From positions 1 to 30,752 of the forward strand of contig SWBL01000462.1 in NCBI GenBank assembly GCA_024195585.1: a DNA stretch of 30,752 nucleotides, written 5' to 3'. The position numbers and the translations under genes were made by a program. Every line of letters starts with the position of its first letter. The stretch's first letter is position 1. Positions 1 to 10,281 of this stretch are shown here, piece after piece. The notes beneath the pieces were generated by a model, which was not told the DNA's origin, ran no database searches, and was given only the letters and a program-made list of their open reading frames with translations. This DNA comes from Aureobasidium sp. EXF-3400 (taxonomy: Eukaryota; Ascomycota; Dothideomycetes; Dothideales; Saccotheciaceae).

Positions 1-10
1 CACTAGATAA

Positions 11-189
11 TTGACATGGAATGGCATGTTAGCTAGAAGTAGTGGCATGGCATGGCATGGAGCCGAAATTCCACCGATTCCATGTAACATCCGCTCTGGA
101 ATTAGCAGTGCGGATATTAAATGGCATGGAATAAGTAGAATGTTGGAATATTCCACTCCGTTAGCATGGAATAGAATCGTCAATCTTAG
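11..189. repeat. Dispersed repeat, copy 1 (GGCAT-rich)
   Basis: This segment is repeated at 387-567 with about 80-90% identity by eye. Both copies share the start (ATGGAATGG, then GTTAGCTAGAAGTAGTGG), a run of 5-bp units (GGCAT here, GGAAT in the other copy), a middle part reading CCACCGATTCCATGTAACAT, and the end AGAATCGTCAAT. The start (ATTGAC) and the reverse complement of the end (ATTGACGATTC) share about 6 bp, which could be short terminal inverted repeats of a MITE-like element. No coding capacity was recognised. A non-autonomous transposon or a satellite-type repeat are both possible. Confidence 0.7.
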
Positions 190-211
190 TGGAATATTCC
201 AACATTCTACT
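134..211. repeat. Perfect 23-bp inverted repeat with 32-nt loop
   Basis: Bases 134-156 are the exact reverse complement of 189-211. Each arm also contains the 10-bp palindrome GGAATATTCC, so either a long hairpin or two small cruciforms could form. The right arm lies just outside the end of repeat copy 1, so it may be part of a longer element or a partial inverted insertion. Confidence 0.85.
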
Positions 212-308
212 TTTTAGCAAGGTTGCTATCATTGCTATTGGGTATATTGATTTCCATATCTTCTTGCGCTTACATAATCGTGCCAAGGTTATCAATGACT
301 AATCATGT

Positions 309-340
309 GACAGGGTGACACTTATCACGGACAGGGTGAC
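309..340. repeat. Short direct repeat GACAGGGTGAC x2
   Basis: The 11-mer GACAGGGTGAC occurs at 309-319 and again at 330-340, in the spacer between the two copies of the larger repeat. No function can be assigned. Confidence 0.6.
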
Positions 341-386
341 GACTACAACAGGGAAAAATTGGAATTGGCATCATTCCACTAAAAAA

Positions 387-567
387 TTGGCATGGAATGG
401 AACGTTAGCTAGAAGTAGTGGAATGGAATGGAATGGAGCCGATATTCCACCGATTCCATGTAACATCTGCTCTGTGAATTAGTCAGTGCGGACGTTGAAC
501 GGCATGGAACAAGTGGAATGTTGGAGTACTCCACCCAGTTGGCATGGGATAGAATCGTCAATTTTAG
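387..567. repeat. Dispersed repeat, copy 2 (GGAAT-rich)
   Basis: This is the second copy of the unit at 11-189, offset by 376 bp and in the same orientation. The 5-bp run is GGAAT x4 instead of GGCAT. The inverted-repeat arm has diverged to a TGGAGTACTCCA palindrome, and there is no matching right arm after the copy. A partial third start (AATTGGCATCATTCCACT) lies just before it at about 364-380. Confidence 0.7.
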
Positions 568-1204
568 CATTCACTATCTGGAAATCGAGAGTTTCTCATC
601 TTGGAAAATGATCATCGCGTCACAGGTCCGTCCATGCTACAGTATGTGATGGACGCGTGTGTGACTGGTGAGCTAATGACTGCGAGACTATAGTAGCAGA
701 GTCTGTCGCAAGCTTGAGACTCTGGCGGCAAGTGCGTCCAAGGGCGGTCAGTCGGAAGGGCATTACGAGGCACGAACTACTTGTGAGGGACATGCAGTGG
801 TGCAGGCGTCTGGATGACACCGTTAGTAGCGATTGTTCGATCTTCTGTAGCCAATGATCCAGAACTGGTTTTGGGCGACAAACCAGTCAAAGCAGTCGTG
901 GAACGCTTCAGACAGATCGCGGAAGTCGTCGTCGAGATCGAGTTGCGTCTCGGTTGCGGCACTGCCACTACTGCTGCTGCTGGAAACAGAGATGTGCATA
1001 CGTCATGCCATAGGCTCAGCTGAATGACAGCTAGAGGCCAAGGGAAGCGAACAGAGGGCGCGCGAAGAAGAGACAAGAGACAAGAGACGAGCGACAACAG
1101 GGACACTACCTCCGACCCGCACGACGTCGCAAAGTCCAGAGCCCCCACCCGCCCGAGCCTTGGAGTCATCGCTCTTGAGCAGCCGCTGACAGCTGTCCTT
1201 GGAA
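568..1204. other. Intergenic, nothing recognised
   Basis: Overlapping open frames exist on both strands (for example 777-1229 on the minus strand), but their translations are low-complexity and match no family I know. The stretch is best read as the 3' flank of the minus-strand kinase that ends at 1205. Confidence 0.5.
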
Positions 1205-2670
1205 TCATGTGGTATGCTTCAATATCCACTCGTCCTCGGCGAGCTCTCGTGCTGTACCACGCTTTTCAGGCTCCCATTGTATCATCTTGCGCATCAAGCG
1301 TAGAAAAGCCTCTCTGTCTTCTGCGTTGCCTTCGATGAGAGCAGTCTCTCTGGCTTCGAACGGTGTCGACTCAGGGATGGGGATACCTGCAGTCCATTGA
1401 CCTAAGGTTGAGTAATTTAGCAACAAGTTGCCGCATACACGAAGCTTAGAGACTTTCCACTTGCCAGGTTCGGAAAAGAACTTGCTTCTCAGGTCTGCAC
1501 GTGCCAAGAGGGCCTGTGGCGGCTGGCCGAGCAGTGCAATCATTTCAGCAAGATGCGCTCGCCCCCGGTATGTCCCGAGCTCGGGGTCGTCGCCGTTGAA
1601 CAGGCGTCTGCCCTCGAACGCGTCCCATGCCTAGAATTGCAGAAACCTTAGTGAAAGCAACCTTCCCAGTAGTACTTGAAACACCACCTACCACGCAACC
1701 GGCGTTCCAAATGTCGACGCTATACGACCACGGGATATCAAGGATGATTTCGGGAGCTCTGTAGACATCTGGCTGTATGTCCTCCCGATGCTCGACGCCA
1801 TCATCCAACGGTACTGCAGAACCGAAGTCGCACAACACCGGCTCTCCTACCGCGCGAGGCATGTTGAGCTTGCGAGACCGATAGATCGTTCCTTCGGGCA
1901 ACTCCTTTCTCGGACATGGATTCCTCAACTGCTCACATTCGAAATCTTGAAGAACAGAATCGTCGGCTCCCAGCAAGATGTTAGCTTCTTTGATGTCTGT
2001 ATGTGCAATGCTGCATTCGTTGTGCAGCAGATCGAGAGCGTGAAACAGGCGTTTGAGAATAAAAGCCACCACAGAGGCGGGCAAGCGTTGAATAGAGTTA
2101 CGATGCCTCAGGTCGAGTACACTTTCCCAAAGCGCTGGATGTACAAGACAACGATGTGACCCTCTCGGGCCTTGGACTCTGAAAGAGTCTAGATGTTCTC
2201 GGACAGCAGTGCGACCGGGATGGTGCTTGGGGGCATTTTCAATCCGCTTGTAGGTCCCGAGCTCAGTGTCCGAGTGTGATCTGATGGACTCGGACTGGAC
2301 GTAGAGTTTGATAGCGACATGCTTGCGTTCACTGTTGGCAGTCAGCGACATGCGTATCGGCCGACGTCGCGAAGAGAAATGGAACTGACCTCAGATCTCG
2401 GGCGAGCCAAACGGTGGAGGTACCTCCGAAACCGAGCTTTCCTACAATTTGACATCGATCGCGAAGTATCTCTCCAATACGGACAGGATAAAAGTGAGAC
2501 GTGGCGTAATCGGGGAGTGTCTCCTCTTCGATCTCAGCGTCTGCGGAAATGGAGACAAAGCCCTCGTTCGGAAAGGTTAATGGTGCCCAAGGACGCCGGA
2601 ACAGCGAATTCCAAAATCGGCGCAGGCCCGACATGAGAGGAAGACGATAGGGCAGGTACTGGAGCAGCAA
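1205..2670 (-). CDS. SRPK-like serine/threonine protein kinase, 3 exons
   Basis: Exons are 2670-2390, 2331-1692 and 1630-1205, joined by introns of 58 and 61 nt (donors GTCAGT and GTAGGT, acceptors CAG and TAG). The joins keep frame and give 448 aa. Visible kinase landmarks are the Gly-rich loop LGFGGTSTVWLA (residues 79-90), the VAIK lysine at about 102, the SRPK-style catalytic loop HTDIKEAN (204-211), the Mg-binding DFG (262-264) and RAPE (285-288). After intron 2 comes the segment FEGRRLF...YRGRAHLAEMIALLG, which is typical of fungal SRPK proteins. Such kinases phosphorylate SR/RS-rich splicing factors, but SRPK-like genes are also expanded in filamentous fungi, often with unknown targets, so the substrate is not known here. 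All catalytic residues are present and nothing looks broken. The ATG at 2670 gives a 70-residue extension before the kinase domain; the in-frame Met13 is an alternative start. Confidence 0.88.
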
Positions 2671-4240
2671 TCCACACGTTACCCCATGTTGCGCCAGTGC
2701 AGTGCCAATTTTTCTCTCTTTCTCTCTTTCTAGTGATTGTGTTGATGTTGATGAGACGTCAACCGATGTTGATGAAGTAGCTAGTTATACGACGCGGCAC
2801 GGTCGCTCCTTCCACCATCGAAACGCAAATGCAAGGTGTGGGATGTGTCGACGCCGCGAAGCTTGATCGCAAGTCCGACAACTCCACACATCGGCCGTCA
2901 CTCACGACATGTGACCAGGAGATTGGATTTCCTTGTCGACCATGTCCACGTGGACAAGTGTTGTAGCAGCCTGCCTAACAATGCCTTCTACATCTGTTAG
3001 AGTGTGTCTATATTGTGCGTGCACGGACCCCGTGAACGTTTAGGGCGCCCGCTTTTCGTTCTTGCAAAAGCATGCTACGGTTCGGCGGAAATCACTACCC
3101 ACGGCTCCTGCACTTCCCACCGTGAGTGGAGTCTCGCGGGCGGGTGGCCTTGCATCAACTCATCTGTCTGAGGAGATCGATGAGTATACCGGCAGGTTGG
3201 TAAATACTCAATCAAAGCAAGAAGAACACTAGTTGCTCGTGAGCTGTTCCAGGGATTCAGAAGAACAATCAATCAATGCAACAATAATGACGCCGTGCCT
3301 GGACATGCAGGGGACGTCCACGTTCCTTGGTACCGTCACTTACAGGTCAGCCTAGCCTCACGTATTTTATTCCCGACTCTTGCATCGATGATTTATTACC
3401 TCTTGTACAGACAAGCCATCACTCATACTGTTCGGTAGGCTCGTGCGGGCAACACTGCGCAATGAGATGTCGATGTATCTGAAAAGCACAACTGTGCCTG
3501 TTCGCCGGATGCAGATCGGCTCTCATTGCTGTGCGAGATTGATTGCTCGTCTACACCACGTGTTCGCGCCGCACTGCGACTGCACACAATCGTGCCTGCA
3601 ATGCACGATCCGGCCTCGACGGCTGGCTCACATAGATCAGTGGTCGGTGGTTGATGAGATAGAGCTTGGTAGATTGTGGCACCTGTGGATTGAGATGGAG
3701 GCTGGTGGGAGCGGAAGGATTGTAATTGTGTACGTGTTAATCTCGCGCTCTCGGCCTTAGGTTGCGTTGCGTTTGTCCACACGCCGGGCGGCGCCTCTGA
3801 TTCAGGGCACTCAGGTGATTGACGCCCGCCTCGCAGCGGCAAGGACGGGAAAGCCGCAGGGACGACTGGGCACGTGAACGCTACGACTTTGGAGACGCCA
3901 GCTGGTGGGGCAGTTGAAACCGAGTCCGCTGCCGATCTCAGCCATCGCAAGCTCGTTGAGAAGTGACTGTCGTAGCGATCTACTGTTCTCGAGGCAAAAA
4001 GAAAGGCACAGGGCCCGGCAATGATCGGAGCGCGCAACTATGTAGCGGGCAAGAAGAACAACGCCCCCCGCAGGATGAACAGATGCATGGCTCACGCTTC
4101 ATCTCGATCCTCGGCCAACAACCGACGCCGAGTCGTGGATAGTGAGCTTGCGTTTCTTGTTTGGCACTGCAATTTGTCTTGCGTGCTTTCGAACCAAGTT
4201 GCACGCGCCGATCTCACTTCTTCCAGCCGGTCCGAGCGCA
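2671..4240. other. Intergenic, includes a CT tract
   Basis: No convincing gene was seen. A pyrimidine run (TTTTTCTCTCTTTCTCTCTTTC, 2709-2730) lies about 40 bp upstream of the minus-strand kinase start and may belong to its promoter or 5' UTR. A short tandem GTTGATGTTGATG follows it at about 2740. Open frames at 3423-4037 (-) and 3443-3760 (+) overlap each other and look non-coding. Confidence 0.45.
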
Positions 4241-4588
4241 ATGGCTAGCTATAGCACATACTCATCTCCGTACTCTGGTAGGACTTATTGTTCTGTGCCT
4301 CTGTCAACCAAAAATATCATCTCACGGCCTCTCTTGGCGGTCTTGCCACTCCGTGTCGGGCGTCCGATCCAGTCAGAGTTGGTCACAGCTCTTTCTTTGT
4401 CCGGTACGACCGATGTCAGAAATCGAAACGAAAGTCGACATGACGGCCAGCGGAGGGAGCAAATTTTCAGGAACAGGGCCATGCATGCCTCTGTAACGAG
4501 TCGAACCCCGGGGCTGGAGAGCGTCAGGTTGAGACTTCTGATGGCCGATTGGAACACCATCAACGTAGCTGCTCTCTCGCCGTCTTAG
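4241..4588 (+). CDS. Possible small hypothetical protein, or first exon
   Basis: An ATG in good context (GCGCAATGG) opens a frame of 115 codons beginning MASYSTYSSPYSG. A GTAGGA donor-like site directly follows the thirteenth codon, so the true first exon could be only about 42 nt. The Tyr/Ser-rich start resembles in composition the Tyr-rich protein encoded downstream at 5261-6140, and the two could be parts of one gene, but I could not find the connecting splice sites. The rest of the frame looks like untranslated sequence. No family was recognised. Confidence 0.2.
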   Translation: MASYSTYSSPYSGRTYCSVPLSTKNIISRPLLAVLPLRVGRPIQSELVTALSLSGTTDVRNRNESRHDGQRREQIFRNRAMHASVTSRTPGLESVRLRLLMADWNTINVAALSPS

Positions 4589-5260
4589 CCCTCCCTTCCG
4601 TTCAGGTTCGACGCCTTGTCGTTTTCCTTTTCCTATCTCTTGATCAGTACCTCTCGGTGATCTCTGAGAGTTGGTCTCGTTCGCCACACTCTCAGTCGCC
4701 GGCATCCGTGATCATGCTTGATTTTGCCCCGTCTGATACAAGGGCCTCGACTCGGGATGACTCGCTGTGCTGATCGACCATGCCTTGTCGGGAACCATTC
4801 GTTCGTGACTCTTCTGGACGCTGGATGATAAAGACGCACTATTACTTTGGCATCCACTAACTCGTGGGCTTCAACCACAATACCGGGACTGTGTTGGACT
4901 CCAATGCTATTGATTGGTAGTCGAGTGCACATCCACGCCTTATCAAGGTCTGTGTGTAGTGTTGGTATATTGCGGACCAGGCATCGAAACCTGTATCTCC
5001 TCAATTGGCGCGGCATGGAGGCAATGTGCCAATGGAGATTTGCACTTGATGAGACCGCAACGGATCCTCGTGCCGTTGGCGTATGTGCAATGCTCTATCT
5101 GCTTGCCCATGTGTCTGCGCCACGGGATACGAAGTGTGGGCTGGGTGTCTCCTCCAGTGTGCTGGGTTGGGTATATAGAGCTGGAGGGACACTTGAGATT
5201 GTGCCCGCTGGCATCACAACCTTCTAGTGCAACTGTGAGCTTCGATCCAGATACGCAACA

Positions 5261-6140
5261 ATGACTAGTACTGGTATGAGACTCCCATACCTTGCATCAA
5301 TTGCCACTTCTAGGACTACGCAGCTCGCTGACCAACGAGATAGTCAATTTCTCGGACCTTTATTCCTACGACCAAAGACATTCTGACAGTCTTCATCAAA
5401 TGATGTTGTGGGGCAATCCTCAGTCCTTCTACCCGCAATACTCGCTACCGATTCCCGACTCCATGCTCGATCAATATTCCTGCGCTCCCAACTTGTATTC
5501 ACAGTCAACCTTCCAGAATCTTCCGATCAACCAGTATTCTTATCAGTCTCCGTACCATCATGCGTACCATTCGCTCTTCAATGCTGGCCAGAGAGGCGTC
5601 CAAGGCAGCACATGGCCTTTGTCCTATGGCGTAGACCTCAACACTGGGCTTACCACCGATCTCACGTCTTACCAGATGCCGGGAACGCACGGTCAAGTAG
5701 AGGATCAAGCCGCACCTGTCAGTGACTCGACAGACTCGTCTGGCAGTCCCCAGCAACATAGATTGATGGAGGTAGGAAGCACAAGGACTGCATCACCAGC
5801 GGCAGTGAAGACCGCTGAGGACCCGATCACCTACTTGTGCGACGCTGTGTGCCAAACGCAAGAACGAGGCAGCCAGAATGCACTCGTGTCGAGCCTCAAG
5901 AACAAACCGAGTTCGATGAAAGTCAGTCTGCGATTCGTGATTGAGAGCCCTGTGGGCCAGGAGGCAGATCGGGAGACGAGTCGAGAGGTCCGGCCCGACG
6001 GACCTGCCCAGCAGCCGTGGGAACAAGCCGTGAGAGCCTGGTCATCTCACATCTCACAGATCCCTGGGGAACATGAGATTTGCATACCCAGGGAGGCATC
6101 GTTCACGAAGATCCAGACCAATTACCGGAGGACCCCTTGA
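5261..6140 (+). CDS. Tyr/Gln/Ser-rich hypothetical protein
   Basis: The long open frame has no ATG at its beginning. The best start is the ATG at 5261, giving a 13-nt exon (codes MTST plus one base), a 40-nt intron (GTATGA...CTTCTAG, 5274-5313) and exon 2 at 5314-6140, which stays in frame. The product is 279 aa. The N-terminal half is rich in Tyr, Gln, Ser, Pro and Asn, with spaced Y-x-x motifs such as QYSYQSPYHHAYHS, and is probably disordered or prion-like. A Ser/Asp/Gln linker follows, then a more ordered C-terminal part containing KVSLRFVIESP. No signal peptide, membrane segment or known domain was seen. The 40-nt intron is short even for fungi, so the alternatives are an upstream exon or a start at the Met codons near 5401. 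Function unknown. Confidence 0.5.
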
Positions 6141-9138
6141 CCATTAGAGTCTTGCGCAATGAGTAGAACCAGGGCATCCAAACTCGGACAAATATCGTCA
6201 TTGCTTCTCCAAGAAAAGCGCATGGGTGACTGATGATCGAAGAATCACTATGTTTGCCCTCTTCATCATCTAGAAGGTGTGTATCACACTGTTTCTCCAC
6301 ACAGAGGCTAGACAAGTGGTATGCCATGAGGTTGGAAGCCAGCGTATCACACCACTCAGCCACGTGCCAAAGCGGCCTGAGAGCCGCATGTTCAAAGTCA
6401 CTCACGTACTCCCGGTACTCCGCAGGGTCTGCGCAATCCTCACGCCACGCTGATCGCCCCTGTCATGTCTTCCTATCTTCGTGCCTGAATTACTCGTATT
6501 TAGCGCGCGGCAATCTCAGCCGTAAATGCTGCTAGTCCATGTTTGGAACGACCACGTTATGTTACAGGGGTTGGTCTTCGTGTCTCGAGGGATCGCCGCG
6601 ATCCTCCTTGGTAGATAGTCATGATCCAAGAATACTCACTCGCGTTCGACAGCGTCTACTGCACCAATCTGACCCGGCCGTGTGCCCTCCATCTCTTTGC
6701 CATCTTTTTGCACCAAGTCGAGGTCCGGCGCACAGGATAGAGCCAGGGTTGTACTTCCCGTCCACAAGTGGCAGAACACCCAGAAGTACAAGCTGCACTG
6801 CGTTCCCAGATTTGGAGATCCAATCATGTGCTGTTGATTATCGCGCTAATGCATGATAGTAATGTTACAAACGTAGCGTGAATGCTTGCTCATTCTGCAT
6901 CTTTGCATAGCCCAAAGGACTGCATCAAGCGTAAGACATGATTGGCAGCGGTGTTGCTCGTCTTATCACTCTCATCGCTCATGCACTAGTCATTGGGGGA
7001 AGTAAGATTGGCCAGAAAAGACATGGGCTCAAGAGCATGACTAGCACTGAGAGATCTGAACCCGCACAATTATTGTCCGACAGGAAAGAAAGAGGTGTCC
7101 ATCTCATGACTGTGTGAAGCTGCGGTATGAACGTGCCAAAGTTTGTGAGATATGCTGTAATAAAACCGCATCCGAAAACAGACACTCTCACGAGCCGATG
7201 AGGGCAAGTCAAGTAAATGGATCTGTGCTCAAGCCCACAATGAGCCCTCGCACAACGAGCCTTCTTTTTCTTTTTTTTTTCTTTCTTATCACAGCTCAGC
7301 ATTTGTTCGGTCTTGACCCGTAAGTAAAATGAGTCAAGGTCTCAAGTGTCACAGACAAGAACTAGTTGCAAGGGTCGGCGTGGTCAGAGGATCGCTGTAA
7401 CAATGATACAACGATACGAATGGTCGCAAAAACCCAACGATTGGGAACTGCAGTTCGCTCAAGTCTCCAATCTATGTGCACTCAACTTGACACAATTTGA
7501 CTCCATCTGTCTCGCCTTGATCCTTTGCCAGTCGCCACTACTGGAGTGCAAGTTTCGAGCGTCTTTACTGGAGACAGTTCTTGCAAAGGACTAGCCAAGT
7601 TATGAGGTCCTGGGGAGGTGCTTCACTCCGCAAGAGTCCACGCGGGGATCCAGTCGTCGCAAGAAGTGCATCTAGCCAGCACACTCTCAACCAGTAGAAG
7701 GGGTAGTTGTACGACCAATTAGGTGTAGGATGATTCGAGGTTAGAGACAATCGTTGCATTTGCATTTGCATCCATTCATGAAAGATCTGGGTCAAGATTG
7801 TGACGACGGCTATCATGCCCAAGGACTCTGCGCACCATATGAGAGAGATTCTTAGTCGTACCCAAGACTAAGGATAGTGAGAGGGATCCAACCACGACGA
7901 GAACAAACACAGTCGATGAGATCTTGATAAGGAGTGTTGCGTTCTGGTTCAGGGTCTCCAACAGGTGCTGATTCCATACTGTAGCCCAGAAAGTGGCTAG
8001 AAGCATGTCGAGGACAACGCACTATCGAACGTACTTTCGAGTTGCGGAGTACAGGGAGGCACAGTCTCTTATACACGGGGGTAGAAAAGATGCATGGAAA
8101 TCCCATTGGATAACGACCACGAGAGGGCTTATGACATGCTTGTTATCTAAAGCCTTTGATGGGAACACAACGCTTGCCACAAGCTTCTAAAGCCCTCGAC
8201 AATATACGGAATTTCTGGAAAGATGTTACTACTCATGGCGCCGCACTGCTGTTTGGTCACAGAGAAAACGTGTTCTGCTTCCTGTGGATCATGATCTACC
8301 ATGTATAAGTCTTGGCGAACTCTTCTCCCCCAGCGTCAGCGTCAAAGTGTCTATCTTACTCAAGCGCCCTCTTATCGTGCCATCTCGCAACAGCGCTAGC
8401 TGGCATACTTGCAGCACATCGAGATAGCCTCAATGGGCAAGCCTTGTCAGTGCAGCCACACTCGAGCAAGTCGGTGATGATTGTGCATGTCAAGACATGC
8501 GACTGCGACGCAAGAAGCAAGCCTGACCGGACACAAGTTGCGAGAGCCAGCTCGCTTACGCTGCCACCAGTGCAGGGTTGATTATATCTGCGCTCGACCT
8601 TTCTTTCCCCTCTTCCTTTCTTTGCCTCATACACGCTATATGCGCTTAAGAACCTCTGTGTGTATCTATGTTCCGAGCGATCTTTTGTTTAGTCAGCTTC
8701 ACATGGGCCACAGTCATGCTCATTGTATCGATGAGCGCCTCATGACTCTGAGTACGGGCAACAATCAGTCATATAAGATTAGCCCTCTCTTGGTGGTGTC
8801 TGATGTTTGGATGATTCCAATTCGATAGCTTGATACCACACTTTTGGTCCTGACTTTCAAGCTTCGAATACTAACGTTACTCTACGATCCAGACACAACT
8901 CTCTTGTCTTAATCACTTGGGCAGCCCGTTTTCCTCATGAATCCATCTGAGTCGTTCTGCCTTTTCTGCCCTCGGCAACCTCCATTAGGAGACTTTGATC
9001 CTTTGGGATTTCTTCAATCAAACATCGAGATGCGTAAACTTAGAATCTTGTCTACCTTGTCTCAAGGATCTGCTCGGGGCACCTGACCGTACCAAGACGG
9101 ACAACTCTGACCCTGCACGCTCCAACACTGGCGATACC
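6141..9138. other. Long intergenic stretch; poly-pyrimidine tract and simple repeat
   Basis: No supported gene in about 3 kb. A T/C tract covers 7261-7288 (ten Ts in a row within it), and TTGCATTTGCATTTGCAT, three copies of a hexamer, lies at 7754-7771. Many open frames of 60-115 codons occur on both strands but none shows family motifs. The last part (8930-9138) may hold 5' exons of the antiporter gene; CCATTAG at 8982-8988 could be a splice acceptor. Confidence 0.45.
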
Positions 9139-9873
9139 ATGAAGAAAAGACGGCCGAAGATTGGTATTGTCAGCCAGTTCAAGACCACTCTCCTCGGCTC
9201 ATGGGTCGACGTCCTTCTCGTCTGTGTTCCTGTCGGTTTTGCTCTTCGGTACACCCACGCCAACGGCTATGCCGTCTTCATCGTCAACTTCCTTGCCATC
9301 ATTTCTCTCGCCGCCATGCTGTCTTTCGCAACCGAAGAGCTTGCTTTGTACACTGGTGAGACCTTAGGAGGTCTTCTCAATGCGAGTTTTGGTAATGCCA
9401 CCGAATTGATCGTCAGTATAATCGCTCTGGCACAGAATAAGATCCTCATCCTCCAAACTTCTTTGATCGGGAGTATGCGGTCCAATTCACTCCTAGTCTT
9501 GGGCATGTGTTTCTCCTTTGGTGGCATCAATCGCCTCGTCCAGCACTTCAACGTCGCTGTTGCCCAAACAGCCTCCAGTATGCTTGCTGTCTTGATCGGC
9601 TCATTGATCATCCCTACCGCTTTCCAGAGACTCGGCAACAATCCTGCTGGTGGTGTTGCCCCAATCTCGCGTGGAACAGCTATTATCTTGCTTCTTGTCT
9701 ACTTTGCCTACCTGATCTTCCAGCTCAAGACCCATGTCGAGATCTACAACACACTTAGTCAAAGAAATAAGAAGAATAGGAGATCTACCCGAGAGAACGG
9801 TGGAACTCTGATGGGAATTGCTCGTATCGGTGCCGGTACTGCTGCTTCAGCCGACATCACGGGACCTGATTAG
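9139..9873 (+). CDS. Truncated Vcx1-type vacuolar Ca2+/H+ antiporter (N-terminal half)
   Basis: From the ATG at 9139 the product is 244 aa. It matches the first half of Vcx1/CAX antiporters, which move Ca2+ into the vacuole in exchange for protons. About six membrane segments are visible (roughly residues 22-38, 45-67, 88-100, 114-130, 142-163, 178-196). The first alpha-repeat is present, with GETLGGLLNASFGNATEL (73-90) carrying the GNAxE ion-binding motif. The frame stops in the loop after YLIFQLKTH, just where the acidic linker and second half should follow. The second GNAxEH repeat is absent here and I found no trace of it in any frame downstream. Family members are usually above 400 aa. 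GSMRSNSLLVLG has Arg and Ser where GSxLSNLLLVLG is usual. Two alpha-repeats are needed for transport, so this is probably a non-functional duplicate. Upstream exons may exist. Confidence 0.75.
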   Translation: MKKRRPKIGIVSQFKTTLLGSWVDVLLVCVPVGFALRYTHANGYAVFIVNFLAIISLAAMLSFATEELALYTGETLGGLLNASFGNATELIVSIIALAQNKILILQTSLIGSMRSNSLLVLGMCFSFGGINRLVQHFNVAVAQTASSMLAVLIGSLIIPTAFQRLGNNPAGGVAPISRGTAIILLLVYFAYLIFQLKTHVEIYNTLSQRNKKNRRSTRENGGTLMGIARIGAGTAASADITGPD

Positions 9874-10062
9874 ACAAATTCCTAGGTAGACATGAGGCTT
9901 AGGTGAATATATTGGAGTTGCCAAAAGGTAGATCAAGGCGTGTCTTGGGGCTACATGACTGAAGCGACGCTTTACGAAGCCGTTCCATGTAACTCTCATA
10001 TGTAGACAGAATACAGAAGCTTGCGGAAGCTGGAGTTGTGACAAATTAGCGTTCCCAAATTA

Positions 10063-10281
10063 TCACAGAGCCAGGTGGCATGGTGATCCCCTTCTATTGA
10101 ATCGCTCGATGGACGTCGTGGTTCGATATTGAAGCCGAGGCTTCAACTTATAGAAAGCGTAGACCAGATGATTAATTTGTTGGATTTGATGGGACACGCG
10201 ATCTACAGGATCGCCAAAGGTGACCAAGTCTCCGTCCGACGGAAGTGCGATGGTATCAAATGAATCGTCATTGTCAGTCAT
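10063..10281 (-). CDS. Small hypothetical ORF (72 aa)
   Basis: It starts at an ATG (10281) with an acidic stretch (MTDNDDSFDTIALPSDGD), followed by HQIQQINHLVYAFYKLKP. The composition is protein-like but there is no family match and no flanking exon. It could be a gene remnant or chance. Confidence 0.2.
   Translation of the reverse strand: MTDNDDSFDTIALPSDGDLVTFGDPVDRVSHQIQQINHLVYAFYKLKPRLQYRTTTSIERFNRRGSPCHLAL

Noticed and set aside
777..1229. 150-codon minus frame downstream of the kinase
   Set aside because: It overlaps the kinase end in another frame, is low-complexity, and has competing plus frames.
3423..4037. 204-codon minus frame
   Set aside because: Ser/Pro/Ala-rich translation without motifs, and overlapping frames on both strands; no splice or family support.
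4495..4520. B-box-like GGTTCGACTCG on the minus strand
   Set aside because: The flanking bases do not form a T-stem and no acceptor or anticodon stem could be found.
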